Shown: positions 1 to 6,906 of the stretch, piece after piece
How positions within the stretch are numbered: position 1 is the first letter of the stretch
Layout of the letters: every line of letters starts with the position of its first letter
Origin: Kalaharituber pfeilii
Lineage: Eukaryota > Ascomycota > Pezizomycetes > Pezizales > Pezizaceae
DNA length: 11,578 bases
Direction of reading: 5' to 3'
Assembly (NCBI GenBank): GCA_015179045.1
Contig: WHUZ01000330.1
Location: 1 to 11,578 of the forward strand
Translations under genes and position numbers: made by a program
The notes under the pieces: model-generated
Seen by the model: the letters and a program-made list of their open reading frames with translations, nothing else
Told to the model about the DNA's origin: nothing
The model's database searches: none

Positions 1-1194
1 ATTAGTACTCGCATGCCACCTTGCAGGCTATAGCAAGAGTTTAGATACATGAATGATAATCAATGGAAAAATAAGTAACAGATAAGGAGATAAAGTAAAA
101 ATATGACCAGTTACTCTACTGCCCAGTCTATCACCTCTGCCAATGTTCTCTCCCCCCCCTTATGTACTCACTTATAATTTAATGTAATAGTGATCTATCA
201 TACAGCCAGCTAAGTAATTTTCACAGTCTCCTATCCCCCTATGTAGTTATCTATATACAAACAATAGTACTTTTTTTTTTTTTATATTATTACTTGCATA
301 CTATAGTATGAGCTATAGTGAAGTATTTATTAAAGAAAGAAAATTAACCATCATTAAATACATGTGGTGCCTGCAATACTCATATATGGTATGAGTAAAA
401 TGTATACACTAGTCAATATAGCCTATTTTCTCAGTCTGTCCAGCTCATATTGAGTGGTTCTCAATCATTTCCCATCTAACCTAACTCTGTCTATGCCCGT
501 CACTGCTTCCAAGTATACCACAACTGAGCTAGTCATTTTTCCTTCTTCCAGTAGTGCGATCTTTTATCTCAGCCACCTTATTCCCACAGTCTTACCTAGC
601 TTATCATTCCTGGACTCCAACTATTTCTGGACCTTCCCTAAATATATATCACTATATTCACTCTCATTCTCTGGGTTGGTACATTGACTAGTATTGCTTT
701 TATTATAAGAATAAGAACATTTAACCTTTTGACATATATATGTACAATGAAGAGAAGAACAGGTACCTAGACAAAAATATGAAATTTTGCCTTGACATGT
801 TTTATCATGATGAGGTTACTTAAAGTGGGTACTTGGCACTTATAGGGCTCTTATTATCTACGGTTTCTGATATACAACTATGAAACTTTTCATTCTTAGC
901 ATCAACACAATCCCGATTACTACCATAATATAATACCAGAATGGTGGAGGATTTCGGAAATCTCTACCTATAAAGATAATACTCTAAAATTTCGCTTAAA
1001 GTAAGAAGAATATTAGAACCATATTTAGTAATTTTCTTCTAATATTTTGGTTAACAATAATTAAGTTATGATTACAAATTAGTATTCTTAACTATAGCAG
1101 TCTAGAAGTATAGTAAATTATTAATTAAACTGTATGTATTATCTTCTAGTATGTAGGTAAGAAGTAGCAACTTATTACTGACAGCAACTTTCAA
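1..1194. other. Gene-free AT-rich DNA
   Basis: I see no convincing coding region on either strand. The sequence is rich in TA, TAG and CTA words and poor in CpG, which fits DNA worn down by C-to-T change. A 13-T run lies at 271-283. A somewhat pyrimidine-rich part at 420-690 has a plus frame of 77 codons, but its composition is low-complexity and the opposite strand is full of stops. It could be an old LINE fragment, but I could not align it to the LINE copies further right. Confidence 0.6.
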
Positions 1195-1232
1195 GTGGCA
1201 ACTTGTAGGTGGCAACTTGTTAGTGGCAATAG
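1195..1232. repeat. 14-bp degenerate tandem repeat, about 2.7 units
   Basis: Two consecutive 14-base units begin at 1195 and 1209 (GTGGCAACTTGTAG and GTGGCAACTTGTTA) and a third, partial one at 1223. Two weaker relatives (AGCAACTT) lie just upstream at about 1167-1190. It is a local minisatellite with no coding content. Confidence 0.7.
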
Positions 1233-1352
1233 GACTGTACTAGCACATAGTAACTGGCTTATCAATTAATACTGGTAGTAGAATATTTCTCTATACTTAA
1301 TTACTGGTAGTATGTAGAGGTACCTAGTAGTACTTGTACTAAAATAGTATTT

Positions 1353-1394
1353 GTCGGTAGGCTAGCCCATTCACGAATCAGCCAGCCTACCGAC
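1353..1394. repeat. Hairpin: 14-bp inverted repeat, 14-nt loop
   Basis: The left arm GTCGGTAGGCTAGC (1353-1366) pairs with GCCAGCCTACCGAC (1381-1394) at 13 of 14 positions. The loop is 14 nt. The downstream 1400-1425 segment (GATTCAT...GGGCCTGGCTAG) partly pairs back with the left arm and loop, so the region folds in more than one way. It is GC-richer than its surroundings. Confidence 0.7.
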
Positions 1395-2044
1395 GAATTA
1401 GTCGATTCATGTATGGGCCTGGCTAGTTTGCAAACTACAATATTCGCCAGTAGGCCAGAATAGGTATAATGGACTGTTGATCAGTTTGATCAGTTTTCTT
1501 CAGCTGCTAATGGGCTGAAAATGTGTTATTTACAGGGATGGCAAAGCCTACTTACAGTATAAGCTTAACTTAAGAGGTATGGTAGGCCTTTGACATAATA
1601 TGTTCTATATTTTTTCAGGTGTATGCTCAGTGTGCTCAATATGCGCAATGTGCTTAATGTGCTAGAATACAGATTTGAGATCAAGTTTATACTATTAGCA
1701 AAGAGATAGTATATAGTAGCTCGCTTATGAGCTCTCTATTAGGTTACTGAATTAGGTGCTAATGAGATTGCTCAGGCTGCTTTAGCTGGCCCTATGAGTC
1801 GGCTAGGATAGCCCACAATAGTAACTAGACTACTAAGTACAGTAGCATAATACAACTAGACTAGGCATAATACAAGTTGCTGATCAATCTAGTTCTAGTG
1901 GGCTAGTTCCAGCCCATGTATTAACACTGTAAGAATTGTTCTAATTATATGTTGAATTGAGAAGTCAAGTTAGGAGTTAATTTTTATTGAGCAGCCTGAC
2001 AAAGAGGCGAGATGATACATTATACAACTTACTTACACACTTAC
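1395..2044. other. Gene-free DNA with small repeats
   Basis: No coding region is supported. It holds a perfect 9-base direct duplication (TGATCAGTT at 1478 and 1487), a 9-base tandem array (1622-1666, listed separately), and a block at about 1559-1600 that begins AAGCTTAACTT and resembles a lone monomer of the 55-bp repeat found further right. The CTAG/TAG-rich part at 1780-1930 contains short foldbacks such as TGGGCT/AGCCCA. Confidence 0.55.
1622..1666. repeat. 9-bp tandem repeat, five units
   Basis: Five consecutive 9-base units start at 1622, 1631, 1640, 1649 and 1658, with consensus TGTGCTCAA (variants TATGCTCAG, TATGCGCAA, TGTGCTTAA, TGTGCTAGA). Differences are mostly C/T transitions. 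Confidence 0.75.
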
Positions 2045-2360
2045 TTACATGTATCAATAGGTCTCTCTCACCTGCATAAGATATGATAATATAAGCTTAA
2101 TTTATAGGTATAGTGGATCTCTTTCAATATCATGAGAAGTATAAACATGAGCTCAATCTGACAGATATTACAGAGCTCTTTGATGGCATGAGAATGGCAG
2201 CATAAGTTTAATTCTACATGTATGGTAGGATTCCTCTATAGCGTGAGAGGTGGCAATGTAAGCTTAATTTACAAGTATGACAGGTCTCTTTCAATATCGC
2301 AATCTCTTTCAATGTCATAAGAAGTATGAATATAAACTCAATTTGATATATATTACAGAG

Positions 2361-2363
<3 letters not shown>
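2045..2363. repeat. Degenerate minisatellite, monomer about 55 bp
   Basis: Monomers start at about 2045 (partial), 2093, 2150, 2204, 2260 and 2334 (cut off). Each begins AAGCTTAATTTA or a close variant, then a GTATGGTAGG-like block, TCTCTTTCAATATCAT, and GAGAAGTATGAAT. Spacings are 57, 54, 56 and 74; the long one contains an extra internal duplication of the TCTCTTTCAAT block at 2285 and 2303. The last monomer ends where the first truncated LINE begins. A monomer-like fragment (AATAAGCTGAATTTGATAG, 3092-3110) also abuts the second LINE copy, suggesting the array was once longer. Confidence 0.75.
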
Positions 2364-2395
<32 letters not shown>

Positions 2396-2650
2396 TAACT
2401 CTACTTGTAGCACGTGGCTATAGCAGAGTCCCTGGGAAAGCCCTCATAGCTCGGAAACAGGCTAAACTAACTCTCTATATATATAGCCCCCATGTGCCAT
2501 CGCCTCTACTCTCCTAGCTTCTAGAACTTGACCCCGCATTCTCCTATTTTCTAGAACCTAACCCTACCAAAGAAATTCTCTAAAACATTATACTCCTCCC
2601 CATTCTCTGTCTTTCTTTTCTACTTCTTTCTCATATCACTCCACCTCTCA
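2364..2650 (-). mobile_element. 5'-truncated LINE copy A (3' end only)
   Basis: A 24-T run (2364-2387) on the plus strand is the A-tail of a minus-strand non-LTR retrotransposon. The following bases align along their length with the 3' UTR of the large copy at 9869-10140, including the internal 30-bp duplication (starts at 2510 and 2540). Homology stops near 2650, where the large copy continues, so this is a dead-on-arrival 5' truncation without coding sequence. Relative to the large copy most changes are CA to TA or TG to TA: CCATGG has become CTATAG and ACACACATGG has become ATATATATAG. I could not find a target-site duplication. Confidence 0.85.
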
Positions 2651-2829
2651 ATTATCCCTATAAATAATAATTTTAAGAAAGTCCTGAAGATCTTAAAAGT
2701 GCAATATATGACTTGACCTAAGAGAGGAGAGTAAATAAGGTAATTATGTGAAGTTTAATTATTTACTTTTTAGAAAGGTTAACTTGATTCAAACTACAGT
2801 TTGTATCCCCGATATCAGTACTCATGCCT
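2651..2829. other. Short gene-free stretch
   Basis: AT-rich spacer between LINE copy A and the palindrome repeat. I see no repeat, gene or signal that I can support. A 63-codon plus frame starting at 2748 runs on into the palindrome and 24-bp array and has no protein-like character. Confidence 0.5.
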
Positions 2830-2939
2830 CTTGCTACTATGCCTTCAGCCATAGTATGAAATATGTAGCACCTATGCTAAGAAACTATAGAGCTGTAGCT
2901 ATTCTATGGTTTCTTAACATGATAAGACTCAATGCTTAA
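2830..2939. repeat. Dispersed repeat with 39-bp palindrome, copy 1
   Basis: This segment matches 9725-9829 over its length. Its core is an inverted repeat: TAAGAAACTATAG (2878-2890) against CTATGGTTTCTTA (2904-2916), 12 of 13 positions paired plus one G-T pair. The other copy has perfect 13-base arms. Every arm difference between the copies is C-to-T at CpA or G-to-A at TpG, so the ancestral palindrome was probably the perfect one and this copy has been mutated in the RIP manner. It runs directly into the 24-bp array. Confidence 0.75.
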
Positions 2940-3059
2940 TAGCAATACACTTTCATAGTACAATGGCAGTATACTTTAGAAGCACAATAGCACCACATTT
3001 TTAAAATACAATAGCAGCATAGCTTTGCAGTATAATAGCAGCATACATTTAATATATAG
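2940..3059. repeat. 24-bp tandem array, five exact-length units
   Basis: Units start at 2940, 2964, 2988, 3012 and 3036, all exactly 24 bases. Each begins TAGCA or TGGCA, has a variable centre, and the first four end in ACAA or ATAA. There is no spacer between units. The first two units occur again at 9828-9868, where the large LINE has been inserted. A sixth, badly decayed unit may follow at 3060-3083. Confidence 0.85.
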
Positions 3060-3112
3060 TTGGTATAATCCGATAGTACAAGATGAAGTAGAATAAGCTG
3101 AATTTGATAGAC

Positions 3113-3424
3113 TTTTTTTTTTTTTTTTTTTTTTTTATTACATAATCCCGCTTGTAATACTTGGCCATAGTAGAGTCCCTGCTCATAACCTAAAGATAGG
3201 CTAAACTAACTCTCTACATTCATGGCTCCTACGTGCTGTCGCTCCTACTCTCCTAGCTTTCAGAACTTGACTCTGCGCTCTCCTATCTTCTAAAACTTGA
3301 CCTTAGTGAAGAAATTTTCTAAAATGCTATACTCCTCTTTATTCTCTACCTTTCTTTTCTACTCATTTCTCATATCACTTCACCTCTTAAAACCTTCTGG
3401 ACAGTTCTCCTGACTTCTGTATTA
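3113..3424 (-). mobile_element. 5'-truncated LINE copy B (3' end only)
   Basis: A 24-T run (3113-3136) is the A-tail of a second minus-strand truncated element. The body aligns with copies A and C through the 3' UTR, including the 30-bp duplication (starts 3249 and 3279), and goes further than copy A, through a segment matching about 10140-10174 of the large copy. It ends near 3424. A short stretch after CCATAG differs by indels. Many differences from copy C are CA-to-TA or TG-to-TA (GCAGAG to GTAGAG, CCTGGC to CCTAGC). No coding sequence survives and no target-site duplication is visible. Confidence 0.85.
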
Positions 3425-3447
3425 AAGCATTAGTAAGAAAATTTTTC

Positions 3448-3495
3448 ATGTCCCAAGGTATTATATGCGTCAGATGCACCAATACCATGGGACAT
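3448..3495. repeat. Near-perfect hairpin, 15-bp arms
   Basis: The left arm ATGTCCCAAGGTATT (3448-3462) and right arm AATACCATGGGACAT (3481-3495) pair at 14 of 15 positions across an 18-nt loop. It begins 23 bases after the truncated end of LINE copy B. It is not a tRNA and no T-run follows on either strand to suggest termination. Confidence 0.75.
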
Positions 3496-3540
3496 TAACC
3501 GCTTTACACAGTGACATACCCTTTTTACATGCAGGGTCTG

Positions 3541-3595
3541 GATGCTACTCTGAATCGGCTCACCTTTGCAATGGGGAAGTATTTACTGTAGCATC
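3541..3595. repeat. 8-bp inverted repeat flanking 39 bases
   Basis: GATGCTAC (3541-3548) and GTAGCATC (3588-3595) are perfect complements. Outside the arms only scattered pairing remains. It lies between the 3448-3495 hairpin and the 29-bp array and may be part of the same decayed unit. Alone it could be chance. Confidence 0.35.
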
Positions 3596-3647
3596 TGGCA
3601 ATTTGCACTTTTTACATTATGCATTACAAATTTAGAGGTATAATAAT

Positions 3648-3792
3648 AACTACAACTCGGACAACCCTACATTGTTAACTCCAGCTTCAAAGTGTCTTCG
3701 TTCTGAACTACAACTCAGTTTTGCCTCCATTCTCAACAACAGCTTCAATCGGGTTATCTTCTTAACTATATGTTGAATTCGCCTATGTTCTC
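3648..3792. repeat. 29-bp tandem array, five exact-length units
   Basis: Units start at 3648, 3677, 3706, 3735 and 3764, each exactly 29 bases with no spacer. Most begin AACTACA or AACTCCA, have a CAGCTTCAA-like centre and end in a TTCTC-like block. Sequence identity between units is low, yet the period is kept without an indel. The period is not a multiple of three, so it is not a repeated peptide. Confidence 0.75.
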
Positions 3793-4380
3793 AATGTTTC
3801 GACACAAACTGTATTATATTACTAAAGTGGAAATTTCTTGTAGACACAGCATGTCGGATGTCCGATCTTGGAAATGTCAGATCTCCTTATTAATGTACAC
3901 TATCCTTCACAGCGTTATAGAATCTTCTATCAATGTAAGTAATACAGGACTCCCAAAATATGAAATTCCGAATATCCAACGCGCCCAGTAAGCACAGGTT
4001 CCTGCCTTATTTTGAGTCCGATGCAGTGGTTACTAATGCAAATTTTTGTAAATATAATAGATGATATTATGCTTGTAGTCACTTGGATAGTTATTTCTGC
4101 CTCTTGTTCACAACACGGCACACTTTCAATATAACATATAAAGACCAGGAGACAATAAACAATCATAAAAGTAAGAAATAGTAACAAAGGAGGAGGAAAC
4201 AAGTGGAAAGCGATACAAAGCAGATACAGCATATGGTTTTACCATCAGTTTGCAGAAAACAAGACATTAAACAACCAGAGATAAGAGACAATTAGGAACA
4301 AGAGAGAAAAGGACGTATCAGAGAACATGCAGAGAAAAGGAGGTGACAGAGATAAAGAAATCAAAAAGATGGGAAAAGCT
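3793..4380. other. Gene-free DNA
   Basis: No supported gene. Open frames of 73 codons (plus, 3770-3991) and 100 codons (minus, 3930-4232) overlap each other and show no recognisable domain; the minus one is hydrophobic at its start but has no neighbours in frame. The segment from about 4140 to 4380 is A/G-rich on the plus strand. It lies downstream of the minus-strand pseudogene at 4537-5868 and could include its 3' flank. Confidence 0.5.
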
Positions 4381-4436
4381 GGGAAAGCAAAGCCGGGAAA
4401 GCAAAGCAGGGAAAGCAAAGCCAGGAAAGCAAGGCC
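4381..4436. repeat. 14-bp minisatellite, four units
   Basis: Units start at 4381, 4395, 4409 and 4423, consensus GGGAAAGCAAAGCC; a partial degenerate unit precedes them at 4371. The plus frame through it gives a Lys/Gly/Ala-rich peptide, but the period shifts frame at each unit, so the peptide is a by-product of the DNA repeat. Confidence 0.85.
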
Positions 4437-5239
4437 TAATGCAATGTGTCAGTATAGTGCACTAGTCCTGACACTGCGCATCCTGCTCAGTAGATGTATC
4501 ACTTTGGGCTGGGGTTGCCTGTCGTGTAGTGGTAGGCTAGTCCCTATGGAGGCAGCGATCGAACAGCCGCTCTCTTAACTCCATCTCATACTAATCCATA
4601 TCGCCCACCACACTATACACTACCATCTCCTGGTCTACGGGCCTTGTTTTTCGGAGAAGCCAATCCTTCACCTCTGCCTTTACATTCACCACAATGAGAT
4701 CTTGGACCTGGTCTGAATGGTCCTCCCAAGCCTTGATAAGGTGGTCATAAATGGCTTGCTACATGTTAGTAACCCTCCTTGTAATGTCAGATTTGTACTT
4801 ACAAAAGGCACTTTCAAATTTGAACTCAACGCTGTTTTGGTTGAAAGTTCTAAGACTCCACGCCTTTAGACAATGCCATATCACGCTGGTGACCAGGCAA
4901 ATAAATTATTTGTTTATTCTATTCAGGAATCCGGAGTCAATGTTGCCCCACATTTTTGTACCTACAAAGTACTTATTTCAGATTAACTCAATAATCTCTT
5001 CGGCCATAAACCAATTTTCCATCCTCTATGAGAGTAAGCGTCGGTTCAACCACTTGTCGCGTCGGAGTACCTACCATGCGATATTTCCCCTCACATACGC
5101 AATGGTTATGGAGTAGCAACTCCTTCACTTTGGTGGCTTTTGCCTCTGCTGAGAGATGGTTAAGTCCATACAGATTCATTACTGTATCTCGGCATTCATA
5201 TACCAACTGTGATCTTACTCTCAAATAGATGCTCTTGAG

Positions 5240-5294
5240 CTACAGGATGTTAGCAATCATACTCGTCCTGTTGGAATAAGATGTATTGACTTAC
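5240..5294 (-). other. Spliceosomal intron 2 of the DUF6532-like pseudogene
   Basis: On the minus strand it starts GTAAGT, has the consensus fungal branch site TGCTAAC (plus 5249-5255) nine bases before its CCTGTAG end, and is 55 bp. Removing it joins TCACAT to CTCAAG in phase 0 and keeps one reading frame across both sides. Confidence 0.8.
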
Positions 5295-5672
5295 ATGTGA
5301 ATCAATGGCTTTAATTTTAACTTTATACTCACCCAGCCTATCCTGAGCTATACCCCACGATTCTTCAAGCATGTCCACTACTTCACCAGCACTTAATAGC
5401 GGACGATCAAAAAGTGTTAAATTCCTAACAATCTCCTCCGCCCGGATTGCTAACCCTTGATATGTGGGAGGAATGCTGCAGAACGCTCGAGATCGGACCC
5501 CTCTATAAGTTTGTTATTGAACTGAATGGCGAGAGTCAATCTCTGCCTCAGAATCTTGTTGAGATTCCTTTACGTCAGATTCCGGCTCCTCTTCATCATC
5601 GAGATCCTGCCTTAGGTTCTCTACATCCTGTTCTCTACCGTCATCGATTGGATCACGTTCATCTAGAATTAT

Positions 5673-5727
5673 CTATCAAATAAGTAAGTTTAAGGATTCA
5701 CCAAGAGATAGAGCGTTTTAAACTCAC
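5673..5727 (-). other. Spliceosomal intron 1 of the DUF6532-like pseudogene
   Basis: On the minus strand it starts GTGAGT and ends TTGATAG, and is also 55 bp. Removal joins a basic exon to an acidic one in phase 0. A nearby alternative acceptor (CTAG, eight bases further) would throw the acidic stretch out of frame, so the first one is preferred. The branch site is weak (CTTAAAC or ACTTAC). Confidence 0.65.
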
Positions 5728-5883
5728 CTGTATGATCATTTTTTTACCTATAGCCTTCTTGACTATAATACGAACCTTCGATTTCTGCACTATCTTCAAA
5801 GAAGATTGTCACTTCTTGGACTTCTTCACTAGCGTACCATCATCATTTGTCTTGGCTCTCCTTCTCATGGATGTACTGCTAGA

Positions 5884-6032
5884 TATTTCAGATGTTGAAT
5901 AAAGTTTGGTAGTAGATGAGAGAAAAAGAGAAGAATAATGAGGAGCAGACAGAGACTGAGTGGAATGGGTAGAGTACAAGAGAAAAGATGGAGGATTATG
6001 AATCGAAGAAGGTATATATCACTTGATATACC
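5884..6032 (-). promoter_or_regulatory. Promoter: TATA box and CT-rich leader
   Basis: Upstream of the ATG at 5868, the minus strand has a TATATA box at about 6012-6018 followed by about 115 bases rich in C and T (purine-rich on the plus strand, 5884-5999). This arrangement is typical of filamentous fungal promoters. The TATA box lies inside a 7-bp inverted repeat, GGTATAT (6011-6017) against ATATACC (6026-6032). It argues that the DUF6532-like gene had its own start and was not a downstream exon of the neighbouring pseudogene. Confidence 0.5.
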
Positions 6033-6084
6033 ATTCAGTTTCTCTTATATTCATCAAAATCCTGCTATTGGTGCATATATTCTC

Positions 6085-6253
6085 AGTCTGGGACAGGTCG
6101 GTAGGCATCCTTAGTTGGAAGTTCATGAGATCCTATCACCATGCATTATATCAGTCGGCCGACACGCTTGGTCCTCGCAAGGGAAGCTCATGAGATTGTA
6201 TCACCTGTACATTGTGTCAGTCTGCTAACGCGCTAAGTCCTCACAAGGGAAGT
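6085..6253. repeat. 65-bp tandem repeat, about 2.5 units
   Basis: Unit 1 starts at 6117 and unit 2 at 6182; a third begins at 6248 and breaks off. Shared blocks include GGAAGTTCATGAGAT, TATCACC, a CAGTC block, and GTCCTCGCAAGG near the unit end. The tail of a preceding unit is visible at 6085-6116. The CAGTCGGCCGACACGC part holds the perfect palindrome GTCGGCCGAC. It lies about 50 bp upstream of the TATA box of the minus-strand gene, so it could have been an upstream promoter element, but nothing proves that. Confidence 0.75.
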
Positions 6254-6460
6254 GTGCAAATATTCTATGTACTTGTTGATTAAGCTCTTAATTCAAATTG
6301 CTATGAATATGGTGCTCGTTTAGAAAGTATTGGAATAGCTTTAATAAGCGAGTATTTATCACAGCCAGAAAGGGAAGTAAATGTCATAGGAGAAAGGGAC
6401 AGATAATGTAGAAGTATAAGGAACAAAGAAGGCAGACAATAGAGAAATAGAAAACATAAG

Positions 6461-6463
<3 letters not shown>

Positions 6464-6490
<27 letters not shown>
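6464..6490. repeat. (TAAAAA)n microsatellite
   Basis: A short run of TAAAA/TAAAAA units followed by nine A's. In the minus strand it gives the Phe/Tyr-rich stretch of an 84-codon frame (6301-6555), which is therefore low-complexity and not evidence of a protein. Confidence 0.8.
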
Positions 6491-6491
<1 letters not shown>

Positions 6492-6503
6492 AAACGAATA
6501 CAG

Positions 6504-6794
6504 ATAACAAATTCAAAATTAAAGACATACTATTCAAGTCGGTCAACCTATCCATGGTGTCGGACAGCCTTTGACATGCAGCCGCAATCCCACTCCAGAA
6601 CTGGTAATTATGTAAATTGCACAGAAAAAACTTACTTTCAGTGGTAGGTCAAAGTGAGAATATAGGGGAAAACAGCGAAAGGGAATAAAAAAGAAAGACA
6701 AAAATAACAAATTCTAAAATCAAGACATTCAACGTGAAACAATCCAGCTGGTCGCTTACCCTATCTGCAGCGTCGGACCTCTCCCATGTGACAT
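6504..6794 (-). repeat. Duplicated exon/intron-like segment, offset 200 bp
   Basis: 6504-6578 and 6704-6794 are related: both start ATAACAAATTC followed by an AAAAT/AAGACAT block, both contain a GGTC block, a C-CTATC block, and GTCGGAC, and both end near GACAT. On the minus strand each encodes a similar short peptide (SDAADR and SDTMDR) with a possible 5' splice site right after it: canonical GTAAGC in the upstream copy, GTTGAC in the other. This looks like a small exon with part of its intron, tandemly duplicated, lying beyond the GTAAGT donor that ends the 6907-8302 pseudogene. Identity is only about two thirds, so the exon reading is tentative. Confidence 0.4.
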
Positions 6795-6906
6795 TTCCTT
6801 TACTCTAAACTAATTACGGAGTGATTCACAACGGTCTATCCCATGCATTTCGTTTAGTACAAATCAATGAGTGCAAAACTAAAAAAACTAACAAGGAACA
6901 ACTTAC

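Larger units (their letters stand above)
4537..5868 (-). pseudogene. Broken DUF6532-like gene, three exons
   Basis: Read on the minus strand: exon 1 5868-5728, exon 2 5672-5295, exon 3 5239-4537, with both introns in phase 0. The start is the ATG at 5868, chosen for the promoter ahead of it. Exon 1 is very basic (MRRRAKT, KKSKK), suggesting a nuclear signal; exon 2 opens with an acidic stretch (about residues 50-95) and then enters a helical region. Exon 3 carries RVRSQLVYECRD and MNLYGL, and, one frame further on, AEEIIELI, KYF, FICLVTSVIWHCLKAW and VEFKFESAFCKYKSDI. That order (Arg-rich helix, LYG, II..I..KYF, T..I..CL..W, F...F..Y) is what I recall of fungal DUF6532 proteins, whose function is unknown. 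Damage: in-frame stops at 5809-5811, 5514-5516, 4978-4980, 4906-4908, 4759-4761 and 4591-4593, and a +1 frameshift near 5000-5060. Several stops fit CAA, CAG or CGA after C-to-T. The family call is from memory; that it is a broken gene is much surer. Confidence 0.6.

Noticed and set aside
454..687. 77-codon plus frame
   Set aside because: Ser/Leu/Phe-rich, no domain, no promoter or splice context, in decayed AT-rich DNA.
2650..3440. Target-site duplications of LINE copies A and B
   Set aside because: I compared the bases before each T-run with those after each truncation point and found no convincing direct repeat; decay or imprecise ends may hide them.
2940..3792. CRISPR-like array
   Set aside because: The 24-bp and 29-bp arrays are head-to-tail without spacers, have diverged units, and lie in eukaryotic DNA.
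3930..4232. 100-codon minus frame with hydrophobic start
   Set aside because: No family resemblance, no in-frame neighbours, and overlap with another equally unsupported frame.
4515..4575. tRNA or tRNA-derived SINE
   Set aside because: GTGTAGTGGTAGGCTAG resembles an A box and GATCGAAC vaguely a B box, but the spacing is too short, no acceptor or anticodon stem forms, and the bases overlap the end of a protein-like frame on the other strand.
4327..4578. Lys/Gly-rich 83-codon plus frame as a small basic protein
   Set aside because: The basic part is just the 14-bp minisatellite read through; the period shifts frame each unit and the remainder overlaps the pseudogene's 3' end antisense.
4751..5228. 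Plus-strand frames of 121 and 66 codons
   Set aside because: Antisense to exon 3 of the DUF6532-like pseudogene, whose minus-strand reading has splice sites and family-like motifs.
6301..6555. 84-codon minus frame as a membrane peptide
   Set aside because: The Phe/Tyr-rich hydrophobic centre is the (TAAAAA)n microsatellite read on the minus strand.
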